Part shown: piece after piece, positions 22,707 through 34,745 of the stretch | Layout of the letters: each line of letters begins with the position of its first letter | How positions within the stretch are numbered: position 1 is the stretch's first letter | Assembly: GCF_032854445.1 (NCBI RefSeq) | Contig: NC_088306.1 | Coordinates: 18,259,764-18,323,763 of the forward strand | Reading direction: 5' to 3' | Length of the DNA stretch: 64,000 nucleotides | Origin: Liolophura sinensis | Taxonomy: Eukaryota; Mollusca; Polyplacophora; Chitonida; Chitonidae | Position numbers and translations under genes: made by a program | The notes under the pieces: generated by a model | Databases searched by the model: none | The model's input: only the letters and a program-made list of their open reading frames with translations | What the model was told of the DNA's origin: nothing

Positions 22707-23432
22707 TTCGTTCATCTGTTCAAGGCTTAAGGGAGGAGGCTTGCGAGGTACATGGGAAAGGGTGGAGTAATTTGGAGTAACAGAAAATACAGTGCCTTCC
22801 TACCTTCCTTTTCCTAGTTTCCCGTTAGTTTCTTCCTTGCTTAGCTTTGTTCCGTCTATGATTTTGCTTGGTTTCTTCAGCTTTATTCGGATTTTTCACA
22901 AGTTTAGAGAAGATGCTGAAATTGAAAAGTGTGTGGTTTTGGTTGATATACTTGCAAAAGCGGTCTGCAAAATGTATGGGTTTAATTGAGAAAGATTTCT
23001 GTGGGAGTAAGATAATTTGGTTTGTCACGTGATCAGTTTTGCATATATTGATTTCAGGAATGTATCAGGTGGCAAAAAACATGATTCAAAAGAACAGAGT
23101 TTATCGCTTTCATTTGTGCATCCCTGGGGGCACACATATACCTAGTGATAAATTTGTCCATATCCTGCCATGTGGCCATAATAAGTGCTTATTAACATGT
23201 GTAAGGCTTTTGCATTCTTATTTTGAAGCTGGCGACTTTTCATCCACCCTGCAAGTACATGTAATTTTCAAGGTGACCTTGGCTACATCCAGTTTAAAAC
23301 GCCAGGTTCTGTTTGCCTCACTTTGAGAACTGCTCCATTTTTAGCTGCAGGCGCCTTCACATTGAGTTTATCATCAGATACATTTGTCATCTCTACTCTG
23401 TTTTTTTTTTGTTTTTTTTCTCTTTGAAACAG

Positions 23433-23593
23433 GGGTATTATAAGGATACGGTAGAATTTTACTTTCCAAGCAGAAACGAATGCAAAGTCTTCTGGAAGAA
23501 GTGTTTGGAGCACCACGCTTTTTTCCGTTGTCACACTGTCAAAAAACTTCCTCGAAACAAAACTAGAGTAGTCAGTAGAGGATCGTCATTTAG
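23433..23593 (+). CDS. FERM protein, exon G: F3 lobe end
   Basis: A 161-bp exon, phase 0 to 2, acceptor tctttgaaacag, donor tttag|gtgagt. It encodes YYKDTVEFYFPSRNECKVFW then KKCLEHHAFFR, with VVSRGSSFR at the end. The CK.FWK.C(V/L)EHHAFFR helix closes the FERM domain, and RGSSFR opens the FERM-adjacent (FA) segment, as in FARP1/2 and FRMD7. Confidence 0.96.
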
Positions 23594-23776
23594 GTGAGTG
23601 TCAATTTTTTTTCACATTTTGAAGGAATTTTCAGGGCCTCAAATGTTCTTGAAAAATACTTTGGAATGACAAAGTTTTAGATTTTTCTGAAATGTTGTTC
23701 TCAAGATTCTTGAAGTTGTTAGAATTTCTCGAAAAGTCACTCAGTTTTTATTGTAAAGATGTCCTTTATTTTACAG

Positions 23777-23851
23777 ATATAGCGGTAAAACGCAGAAACA
23801 ACTTATGGAATACGTCAGAGAAAACTACGTCAAAAGATCGCAGTTTGAAAG
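23777..23851 (+). CDS. FERM protein, exon H: FERM-adjacent (FA) segment
   Basis: A 75-bp exon, phase 2 to 2, acceptor tattttacag, donor gaaag|gtaaat. It encodes YSGKTQKQLMEYVRENY then VKRSQFE. The (Y/F)SG(R/K)TQKQ motif matches the FARP1 and FRMD7 FA region, where phosphorylation is known to modulate FERM function in related proteins. Confidence 0.93.
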
Positions 23852-25855
23852 GTAAATGTTTAATTAAATTGTGACAGAACAAATAAGTTCATATGCCAGT
23901 TAGTCTCATTTGGAAAAAAAAAATCACAGTTTTAATTTCAGAGGCGCTAATTCTAATAAAACTGTTTTGTTTCATCTTCAGTCAAGTTTCCACTCCACGA
24001 TCACCGTAAGACTTCTTTTTGAATATATTTCTGGTTTGGGAAACATTTTTGGTGGTTTTGTCCATTTATTTTGGCTTTTCACACAGTTTCATTTGGAATA
24101 ATTTGGAAAATGGGAAACACCTAACGTCATCTGCTTATCATTTTGTGCACATACTTTGTATTTTTTTTGTTGCTTATTTTGAATTAAAGTATTATGTTAA
24201 TATGACAATATTTAGTGTTACGCTGCACAGACTTCAACTTTCAGTGCAGTTAATAAGTTTAGGTTTGGTGAAATATTGTCCCTCCAAAAATAAATTAAAT
24301 CATACACCAAATCACTTTTGTTGATAAAATAATGGAAAATCAATAGATTTTCATGATTCTTGTAACATTTACCATAGTGAGCTATTAAATCTGCATTTTA
24401 GTGGAGTTTTTTTTTTTCTCCCCCTCCCCTACCCCCAATTAAAAACAAAGAAATAAATGAAATTTTCTTGTGACAACCGTATGGTGTGTTACTTATGTGT
24501 ATATAAATATGCATCTATGTATGCATTACGACAATTACGTGTTATTTTTAAGGATAAAAATGGTTGGGGTTTTAAAAGTGCTGGAAAATGCTATCATTTC
24601 TTCACAAGTTATCACTAAAATTTCATTATTCAAGATAGTGCATAGTGGTTGTCATATCGTAAGCTTGACTCTCTACTTGTTCAATATTGGTTATATAAAT
24701 TCATGCACATTATCTGCACTTGTTTCCAACCTAGTATATGTTTGTCTTTGTGTATGTGTGTCTGTCTTTGTGTATGTCCGTCCGTACTCAGTATATGGGT
24801 GTACTGATTCTCATCATTTCAAGATTTTCAAATCCAGGAATTCATGTGATTTTCTGCTTAGTCGTTTTCATGTTAAGGAAAAGTTTGGAAAAAGTTTAAA
24901 GCTGTTGAGCATGGAATGGAACTGCCACTTTTGTGTAGTTTCCGATTTATCCACGCAGATAAACTATATTTGCAACGTATCTTGAAATTTGTCATTTCTG
25001 TGATACATCAGGCAAGTATCAGTCCTTCATTAAAGCCATGTCTAAGATGTTTGTATTTCAAGCTTTGGTGTGTTCTTATTGTTTCTCCTTGATTCTCTAT
25101 GGGCGTAAAGGGCGTAAAGGATTTGTAAAGATGAGGTTGCAGCAGTGGGCTGAAGGTGATCCAGTGAAGCAGCTATGATTTGCACCGGCCTAGTAGTTCT
25201 GCGAATTAATTGAAGCTTTCTGAGCAAGCATGAATTTCCTTGTTCAGCTTTTTGTTCATTCTTCTGTGACAGGTTCACTCATTGGCAGCCATTTGTGTAT
25301 TCGTGAAATTCCAAATTGTAGGTAGTTTGTGGTGTGAATTAGGATTATGGTTTAAACTTTGTGTGATTCTGTGGGGCCACTGTTACTGATGTTTTTTGTT
25401 CGGTAATGTCTTGACTGTGGTCGGAATAGATGCTGGACGAGTTCATGATGTAGGACTTACAACACAAGATTTTGACGTGATGACGATACCGAGGAAAATA
25501 TGTCTGTTTCCTCTTCTTGCTCCCCTTTCACAACTCGTTTTCACTCTCCTATTTCTTTGGAAACTAGAACTTTGTTCCCCCCCCCCCCCCCCCCCCCCCC
25601 CAATCATCAGTTTCGATGGAAATTCGCAATTTTCAAACCCCTGGAATGTATAACGAGGACTTCAGAAATATGTGTGATATTTAAGTTTGTTCGTATTCAT
25701 GTTCACAAATATCACTGTAGAGTTTGTGGCCTGTCTGAGTTATGTATTATATCGCAATGCATGGTTGAAAGGAGGGTCCATTGGAGTGGGACTTTGAGTC
25801 CTAGTGGTTATTTATCTGGCTCCTGTGTAAATGTGTTTGCCTCCATGCTTTGAAG
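23852..25855 (+). other. Intron after exon H, first part
   Basis: About 2.0 kb without a supported exon. A 171-codon frame at 24470-24985 is AT-rich, includes a GT-rich microsatellite-like run, and has no family motif. A 25-base C homopolymer lies at 25577-25601. Confidence 0.5.
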
Positions 25856-25975
25856 CACCCCCTCTCCTGTGGAACCTCGCTATCCAGTCCGAGAGCGAGA
25901 TCACGAGGTAAAAGCTGAGTGTGAGCCGAAGAGAGCGCCACTGAATAAATCCGTCACGCCCAACTTCTCAAATCG
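25856..25975 (+). CDS. FERM protein, probable additional exon I (candidate cassette)
   Basis: A 120-bp open segment clearly GC-richer than the surrounding intron. A possible acceptor (catgctttgaag) precedes 25856 and a weak donor (aatcg|gtactt) follows 25975. Read with the exon H phase it encodes PVEPRYPVRERDHEVKAE then KRAPLNKSVTPNFSN. Entry and exit phases are both 2, so it could be included or skipped without changing the frame into the terminal exon. If the donor is not used, a TAA follows six codons later and would give a short FERM-only isoform. Basic and proline-containing. No homologue recognised. Confidence 0.5.
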
Positions 25976-28900
25976 GTACTTCACCAGTAACTAATGCTTC
26001 AGTGTTGCTAGTATTGCTGTGTGGAAGATGTATGATGTGTATGTGGAAAGAAAAGTGTAAACAACAAGACAGAGAGGGAGATTATTTTTTTTTGGAATGA
26101 ACAAAAATACCTAAGTATCAAGCCATCTGAAACTAAAGCTGTTGCAATTTGGAGAAAGAAAAACTCATCCAGAGTGGCAGCTTGGTTCTTCCAATAGAGG
26201 ATTCTTTTTCTCTCCAACATTTGTTTGAATCAATCAGCATTGAAGCTTTCTTGACATGCTGCCTTCGTATTTTTTGGCGTTGATCCAAAGAAAGTTGCAG
26301 CAATGTCAACCTGTCCCGAACATCTCTCTGATAGACACCACTAACTTGAGCTTGTCACAACCAGGATCTGTCGTTCTCCTCATAGCCCTTCTACTAAAGA
26401 TGATTTCTATATTCATCTGCTGGACTGGAGATTAACAGCCTCATGGCTCGCAGGCCCATCCAGTGGAGATAAGCAGACATTGAGTAAGGACGAACTTATA
26501 TGATTTTTGTTTAACGCCACTTTCTGTACTTCACCTTAAGTTTAGCATATTTCAGTTGACACACTTTGCTTGGTTCTGATTGGTTCATCCATTTTATAGG
26601 GCCACTTAAGTTTTGTGTGGAGTTTGGTTAATTAGTTATCAGAAAAAGACTTATATGTTGACATCAAAAGCATCATTTTAAGTCTTATTGTCCTTTTGAA
26701 AGTGCATTTTTAGGTTTAGATGAAATGCAGTGTACAATGGCAGCCAAAGTGGCAGAAACCACTGACCTTGTCAGTGGCAAACTGTACGCAGCGTGACAGA
26801 TGTAACACTGGTAGAAGTCAAGTGGTTTGCAGTGAAATTCATACAAAACCACAAAGCCGAACATTGTCCCATCATAGTTACTAAGATCCCAAGAACATCG
26901 GAGGCAGAAGAATCCAGAATATTCCTTGTTTAAGCATAATACCCACTTCTTGTGTGTCTTGTTTTTTTTATAAAAGCAAGTGAACAGTGAGCACCTCAAC
27001 TACTTGGTCACAACACGCTCCCAGGAGATGGATTTAACTCACGTCCAGTAACTTGCTGTAGCTTGCAGTATAGATAAATCCGCTGAAGTCTAGTAACACT
27101 GAAAATAAATTTAACAAATATTTTTCAGATGGCTTGCATGAAGATACCTTTTCTACTGACACCCTGTATAAAAGTACAGTTTTTGCCACAAATATTCTTG
27201 TCTTAAACTTGTGGAAAGTCTTTCGTGTAGCTTAACAGTTTTCGACAAGAATGCTCTAACAATTTGCTTTTTTGCTTTTTTTGCCACCCATAGTTTTAGA
27301 TCCGTGGGCTTGGAGATAATCAGTAGCGATAAAGTTTGCATTTTTCACATTTTAGCCAGAGTGATCTGCTTTGCACTGACTTTTTTCTTCTGTCAAAATG
27401 TTTCTAGTTAATCGATTTAGCAGAGCCAACAGACCTTGTTGAATGACCTGTTAATGGCAGTTTTAGTGGCTTTGAAGCTATTTTGCTCGTGGAATGAGAA
27501 GTTTTCGTAATTGTCTGCATTTTGCATTTGCTCAAAGCACTAGAAACGTAGAAGGTTTTCTACATCAATGTTTTCAGTGTTTGGGGACTTTTTTCTTTTA
27601 GCCTTTGACATCATGGAAGGGAATTGCTGCTATGGTGTTGAAATCAAGTTTGCGTGCAACAAACGTTGAATTGTTATTAGCCGTTCATGCCACTGAACTA
27701 AAAAACGGAACGGCTTGTCCAAATACTCCAGCATCTGACCAGGCTAAAACAAATTTGTTGAGGTAGTTTCGAGAGGAGTCAGAAATCATCAGAATCACCA
27801 TATAAATGTCTGCATTGTTTCAAGAAGAAATCATTTCACCAGTGGCTGATGGTCTCACTGTTGGAACTTTCATTATAAAGCCCTGGTTTTATGATGTATT
27901 AGTATACAATTTATTAGTATGAAATGGTTTGGCCAGTTTGTTGTTATGGATACTTATCATCCGAGGATGTCCCTTTAATCTGCACTCTAATGTGATGCAA
28001 AAATTACAGTTTCTTAATCCGATTGATATCTTCTAGAGAGAGGATATTTTCTCGGTTCTCTGCCCTGGTCTCTGTACACATCTCTTTTCACACCACCCCC
28101 TACACCCCTCTGCTTTTGTGTTTTCATTGTGGCTGTTGATGCTGCTATGTTAAGCCCGTAATATTCAAAGTTCTACCATTGGCTGTGTATTTTCTGAGAG
28201 CAGTGGTGTAGCTATTTTTGTACCCCAAAGGCCTTCAATTCCCATCAGCCTTGCAACACCACCTTTGTTATCACATCTTGTTTTATTCAAAGACAAGAAT
28301 ATTTCTGTGCAAAAACCAACATGTACATTCCAGACTTGACACGAATAGTTTCAGTGTGAATCTGCTATGATTGGTTTTCTGAGATGTCGTGGCTTGAGAG
28401 AGGTAGCAATTGGTTAGCGAGAAAATGACAGTGGATGATTTGACCTAAAATTCACTAACATTTTGTGTCTTCTTTTTCTTTTGGTTTTCCCTTCCCATCA
28501 TTCATTGCACTCCCGGATTTTGAAGAAAGTAAGGATAACATCTCTTCAGTTGGCAGTTGTTTTTTTTTTGTGTGTCTGTGTGTGTAGCATTATAAGTTTC
28601 TTTTGCTTAGTTTTTGTTCAAAGAACAAAATTTGCGCACGTGCATGTGTTCGTATACGTAGAAGAAAGATCTTTGTGGCCGTCTGTTGCTGCTGTAAGTA
28701 TCTGGAATGGCAGCAAGACTTACCTACCCTTTTACATGACATATTAAAAGTTTTGCCCAAAAAAATTCACTGGGTTTCTTCTTATTTGCACTTGATAAGG
28801 CTCAGTTATTCACACAAATAATTCATGAAGTGTATATTCTCTAATTAGTGTATAAACTTTTGCATGTTTAATTGTACTGATTTACTCCATTGATCTGAAA

Positions 28901-30356
28901 AACAAAATCACGCCATGAGGCTGTTGTTGTTGCTTTAACTCACAAACCCAGTATTAATCCTTTATATAATGTACATTCAGTATGGTTTCCTTGGAAGGTT
29001 TCCTTTCCAAGTACTTCTCCATAGGAAGAAAAGAGAAACAAACAACTTCTTTTGATGATGAACACAGTTTATTTCATATTTGAATCTGAAAGAAAGTGAA
29101 AGAAATTCTGGAATTTTCAAGTGTGTAGATGTGTTAGGTTTTTTGAAAACTTCAGTAATTGTGTACTCATACCTGCATGGACGTAGGAATGCATGTCAGC
29201 CATTCTTATTATTGTATATGATACTAAACCAAGTTAGATCATATACATGTATGTTAAAACATACGTTTTTACTAATGTGTAGCAATAAATATTTGTTTCC
29301 TTTGCAACAGAAGTAATCAGAAACTTGGTAATATTTCTCATGGGACTAAAAAATTGTACCATTTTCCTTCAACAAAACTTTTTTGTTGAATTGTGTACTG
29401 AATTGCGTTTAGTTTGCCAAGTATATATCGTGAAGTTTTGTATAATATTTATAGCCCTTAAAAAAAAATAAAAAAAATAGAATGAGCCAACTGGGCTTTT
29501 AAGGACAGCATGGCAAGAAATATTTCAATACTTATTATAAACTAAAAGCTTTTTGAGTTAGTGAAATGAATTATTAAAGAGAATATTTTGAAAGCTTCAT
29601 TTTGACAAAACAACAACATAAAAAACTTCATACAACTTGTAGTTTGTTGAGCATGGTGTATGCCAGATTGCTTTTCTTGAGAATGGCATTAAGATTTTTG
29701 TCTCCTTGGTTATTGTTCCTGTGTGAATATTTATGCTTCGTTTAATTTTGAGTTTTATGTGTACCACTTCGCTGATGTAATTATCAACATTTTATATTTC
29801 TCAGTTTGTTTTTTCTTGTAAAATATGGTTATTTATGATTAGACTGTGAGAATGGCTGTAATATGGGGGTGAATGAGGCTGATGCTGTGTTATTTTGTGG
29901 CATTGTTGCTCGCAAATTGTGAAGCAATTTTGTGGTTATTACTCTTTTTTCTTAATAATGTAATTAATGATGTTCATTTATTTGATCTGTAATTGGTGAA
30001 TAATGATAAGGGAATATTCAACAAAGGAAGTATTAGTTTCCTCTGAAATTAAATGATGCTGGTGTGTGCTTAATTTACTATATTGGAGGAAATAATTTTG
30101 AAGTGTCAAAATGTTAATGAAATCAATTCTTTTATCTGATGGCTGATCTAACTACATCACTTTTTGTAGCATTTCTGGATATTGCGTGAGAAACTGTTTG
30201 CTGTAATTTTGTAGAGCGTTTTTATTCTGGTTTTCTGATGAACAAGCTTTGAGCAATCATGCGATTTAGACATATTTCAAAACTTTTTACAAGGTGAATG
30301 GTTAATCGTTTTTGATGCTGGTCGGTCGTGACATTGTCCTGTTCTTGTTGTTGCAG
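25976..30356 (+). other. Intron before the giant terminal exon
   Basis: About 4.4 kb of AT-rich sequence with no supported exon. A dispersed repeat at about 26525-26706 (agcatatttcagttgacac, tttgcttggttctgattgg) recurs at 56.6 and 60.2 kb. The intron ends with a good acceptor, cctgttcttgttgttgcag. Confidence 0.5.
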
Positions 30357-33300
30357 ATCAGCGAGTGGGAGAGTGTCGTGTCGCAGCACAAGTGTCACAC
30401 CAAAGATCCCCGCCAAGACGAGCACTCTGAACTCCTCCGATCTTCAGAACAGCACAGCGTCCAGCGGCTCGCACATCCTGGACACCACTCCTGACACCCC
30501 ACTGACCTCCACCAGGGTGGAGACGGCCGAGGTTCACAGTGACAGCTCCATGTCGGGCAGCCGATCTCTAGGGTCGCCCAAGCTGGACTCCAGTCGCAAG
30601 ACAGAGAGCGGCGCCGAGGATAGAGTGGCCGCCACGCCAGACAGCGGGGACAATTTAGAGGCGGACCTGGAATCCCGGGAACAGCCAGCCAAAAGAGGTG
30701 CTGCTAACAATTTTGTTTCTTCTCCTGTTCATTCTAATACTGTGACTGCTATAACTGTTGATACTGTTGTTAAAGATTCTGATGATCAGGTTTTAATGTC
30801 AGCCAATCAAAATGCAAATGACAGTGATGCTTCTTCCAATCCGTGCGAATTGGTTCCAAACCCCACTTCCCCATCCCACCCCCCACCCGGGGAAACTGTC
30901 CGGGAGGGCGCCAATGTTGTAGGGCAGGGCACAGGTGACAATGGTGAACAGGGAAGACTGCAAAAATCCCTGTCTAAAGATTCTGCTTCCCTTTATTACG
31001 AAAACGTTGAAAATCTTCAGAGGGGTAATATTCCCCCAGAAAACAAAGATTACGACGAAGTGGCCGAGCTAGATGTATTGAGTGAATTGTCTCCGCCCAC
31101 TGACCTTAAGACTGTGGTTTCCTGCGACCCTGGGGATAAGAGTGAGGAGATTACCGATACGCCCCAGGGTCTAGTGCAGGAGTCACCAACTAAAACTGAT
31201 CAGGGAGAGGGGTTTATAGGAAACAATTCTAACTCCTTGAGTAGGATTAGCGATGATGATGTGTATGTGAATATTGTAGCTATTGGACCAGTTGATAACG
31301 ATTACGTTAGCTTAAGTACTGACGAAGATAAGGCACCTGGAGCAGGAGACACCTGTAGCTCTTCGCGGTCGGGCGCGGAAGGCGATAAATCTGACGGGGA
31401 AACTGGAGCCAAAGACATAGTCGCAGGATCAGAGTCGACTGGCCTCGAGAATTCTGAGGACCTTATCGAGGACATCACCTATGTCCTGCATCGTAGACAT
31501 TTGGAACCTAACAGTACGTGTAAATCTGAAACTGCCCTCATTAAAGGGGATTCTTTGCCTCGCAGACGAGACAAAAGTCCATCTGTTGGCCGAGAGGAAA
31601 AGCGTCACTCGCGACGCTCTCTGTCTCCACGAAGTAGGTCCCCCCGAAGTAGATCCCCGTCGGCCCATCGAAAATGTGAAATCGTCCATCCGGGAAAGCT
31701 GCCACCTAAGAACAGCTATTCCTCAGTGGACGACACCACGAGTCCGTCATTGGAAAAAGAAATCCTGGAACACATTCGCAAAAAACAGTCCGAGGATAAG
31801 AAACAAATGAACTCACCCGATATCATTGTTTCTCCCACAGAGCCTGTGGTGAAGGAAAAGCATAGAATTGTCACCCCCGTGCCCCAGGTGGAGAGAGCTG
31901 CCCCCAGCGGTACTCCACAAAATCCCTCTTACATCGATGATAATGGGAATAAGATTATTGGGATAGCCACGCCTTTGGTCAGGGGTCATGGCAACGAGAC
32001 TGATAAAATCAAAGTTGCTGATATTCTTGCATCTGAGAACGGTTCACGTGTTGACTCTAATCCACCGAAAACCTTTTCCAGTGCAAACTGCAAAAATCTG
32101 GATCTTGACACAAGTGTGCCAGCCGTATCAGATCCGGATGATTTGTCCCCGGCTGCTGCCTTGCTGTCTTCTGATCAAGAACTCTATGCAAAACAGTTTG
32201 AGCGAAGCTCGGTGACTTTCACGACTTTTAAACCTCCAGAGGAAGAAAGCACGCCAGACTTTGGGGGAACAGCAGCGAGGGAGAACAGCCCCGACATCCC
32301 ATTTATTGACGACGATGTCAAAGCCGAGGAACGGCAAGTCGCAGAAGCGATTGTTCAGCAGGTGTTTGCGATGGTGGCTAAACAGCTATCTACCATCTCT
32401 GAGGAATCGGACAGCAGTAGCCTCACGGAAGCCCCATTGGCAAAAGAGGATTCATTGGAAAGCTCGTGCAGCCCCTATAGGCAGTTGGCAGGGCAGTCGC
32501 TGCCCAAGAGGGACAGCAGCTCTAGTTTGCAGAGCGACACTTTGGTCATGGAATCGACTAAGAGAGGCAGCATACAGAGTGACCTCAGTTCCCCTTCCAG
32601 GAAGCTCAGCCTCTATGATGACGATTCTAGCATGGCCGACAGCCAGGGTTATGAAGAGAACTTTGATTCCCAGGACATGTTAGAAACCCTTGAACACATT
32701 CACGAACTCTCCGAAATGAATCATGATTTCGAAAGCAGTATTAAGATCACCGGGTCTTCCAGCTTCACTTCGGACACGTTCAGTGACGAACCTGGAGGCC
32801 GTAGTTCAAGAGCCTCGGAACAAGGGCAATTGACCAGTCCGGCTGAACCTCTGCGTACACCAGGTGTCTTTCCTTTGTCATCGTCCGCAGAGGATTTTCC
32901 TGTGGTACAAAACGAGATTCAAGATGGTGCCCTGAGTGACTCTTCTAGTAGCTCAGAAACTGTTGGTTTCCGCCGTGGGCCTCGTCTAAGTGTGGACCCA
33001 TTGGAACAACTGGAACGGCTTGCTGTCTCTGGTGGGGACCAGTTCAGTGAGGAGAGTGACAATGAAAGGGAAGTACCTGTGATGAGAAACGGGCACATTG
33101 GCTCTAGCTCAGAAAGTGACAGCTTCCCTCCTCCACCACCTGCTCATTCTGTCTCTGTGGAATCATCATTCCCGCCCCCACCGGAAGATTTGTTACATCC
33201 GTCGGCGTCTTTTGATGATGAGTGTAACTTGGAAAACATGGACATGACATCTGACAGTGGCGCAGATTCCGACACAGAGAGTGAAGGCTCTGTCGATTTA

Positions 33301-33612
33301 GAAAAAGTGTTGGAACTCCAAGGTCTGCCCCAGTCTCATTCTGATCAAAACGCGTATCTTAGCGATGAGGACTTGATTGAACCCCCGGAGCCAGACTCAA
33401 TCATGAAAAACTCGGACGAGCACAGTCCTGATAATCGTTTCATTGGCTCTCCTGAGCTTCAGAATGCCAACAGACCTGACACAGGCAGTCTTTCCCACCA
33501 AACTTCTCTAGGGGCGGGTCGATCGCGAGACCCCACCTCTCAAAACTATGCAGACTCCGCAAGCAGACGTGAATCCGAGGATTCCTCTAAAGGCAGCCTT
33601 TTCGGATCCTGA
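30357..33612 (+). CDS. FERM protein, terminal exon J: giant disordered tail
   Basis: The single exon starts after ttgttgcag at 30357, in phase 2 as exon H (or I) requires. It encodes 1,084 residues to the TGA at 33610-33612, giving about 1,393 residues from exon A (1,433 with exon I). It is clearly less AT-rich than the introns and rich in Ser, Asp, Glu and Pro, with no globular domain visible. Elements in order (bases): YENV 30997, YVNI 31264, Arg/Ser stretch 31561-31674, predicted amphipathic helix AEAIVQQVFAMV 32341-32376, and two FPPPP motifs (33124 and 33169) in the acidic C-terminal third. FARP proteins continue into DH and PH domains, but none precedes this stop, which resembles FRMD7 layout with a far longer tail. 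Likely a membrane-cortex scaffold. The motif functions are inferred. Confidence 0.9.
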
Positions 33613-34444
33613 TCATAACGGATAGATTACCGCTCCATGTTCGGCTTTACATAATAGCTATGATTATAGTCACTGGTCCTTGGCTTCGTGTAGACTGTGA
33701 AAACAATGATTAGAACACAACTGCAGCCTTACGGATCCATTACCATGCTGTTGTTGTTGTTGCTGCCGTGCTTTAGCTCAACAGTGCTTTTGAATAGACT
33801 TTTTGTATCTTTACTAACTCTCACATACACACTATATTTGACCATAATAGAACAATTCACAAATATTTAATAGGAGATATATATCGGTTATGTTTAGCTG
33901 ATATTGATTTTTATAGTTGTAGGAGTTGGTAGCCCTACGATTTTGTACTTAAGGATTGGCCAGGGTAGGAATCAGTTCTGTTATTTATTCAGGTCTTTTT
34001 TGCAACTTTTATCCCATTTTTATGCTTTTTTTTTTTATTTTTTGATTTTTCTGTTGTGATATCTTTTTTTGTCCTTTATCATTTATTTTTATCTCATGCC
34101 TCATAAGTTTTCACACATCTTACCGTCGTGCTACTCATCTTAAACAGACTCCACCTTTTGCACCTCATTTCAATTTGTTTGTTGAAAAGACTCCACCTTC
34201 AACTTGTTTTAATTCGTTTGTTGAGAAGACTCCACGCTTCCTTGAAATGGAGGGATATCCGGCTCTAAGCAGCACTCTCAGTTCAGATGACCGACATAAT
34301 TACAAGTCCGTAGTTTCACAGTTTGATGGTGCTTGTTATCATAGTATGCTGTCACGGTTTGACAGGTTCAGAGGGGCCAACCTCTCTATAGTGTTGGAGA
34401 TAACAAAAACAAAAGTTCAAGCGCATGGAACTAGATCCTAAAGG

Positions 34445-34745
34445 CTTTAATGTGTAAGAAGATCCTTTGTAATGATGAGAAACAACGTCATCATTTTTGC
34501 AATGCTGTGAAGGAAGACCCTAACATTTGCATTGGTGTGTAAAAAGAACCAAATTTTTACATTGTTATGCCGCAAGACCCTATTAACATTTGCAATGACG
34601 TGCAGCCAAGTCCTGACCTTGCAGTGATGTGTAGCAAGAGTAAAAACCCTAACATTTCCACTGATAAGATATAGCAAGGCCCAAATTTTTGGCATTGCTG
34701 TGGAACAAGACCTTGATAATTGCAACAATGTTTCCGGGCCTTGAT
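34445..34745 (+). repeat. Degenerate tandem repeat
   Basis: A loose tandem series built on the pattern caagaccctaacatttgcaa followed by tg(a/c)tgtgta, with at least six diverged units. It creates a spurious minus-strand frame of 108 codons. Confidence 0.6.

Noticed and set aside
24470-24985. 171-codon plus-strand frame in the FERM intron
   Set aside because: AT-rich with a GT-rich simple repeat in the middle and no motif. The exon phases around it need no extra exon here.
30328-30356. Start of the giant open frame upstream of 30357
   Set aside because: These bases are the polypyrimidine tract and AG of the acceptor site and not coding. The frame has no ATG there.
30312-30494. Alternative frame at the start of exon J (ISEWESVVSQHKC)
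   Set aside because: It stops after about 45 codons and the phase of exons H and I selects the 1,084-residue frame.
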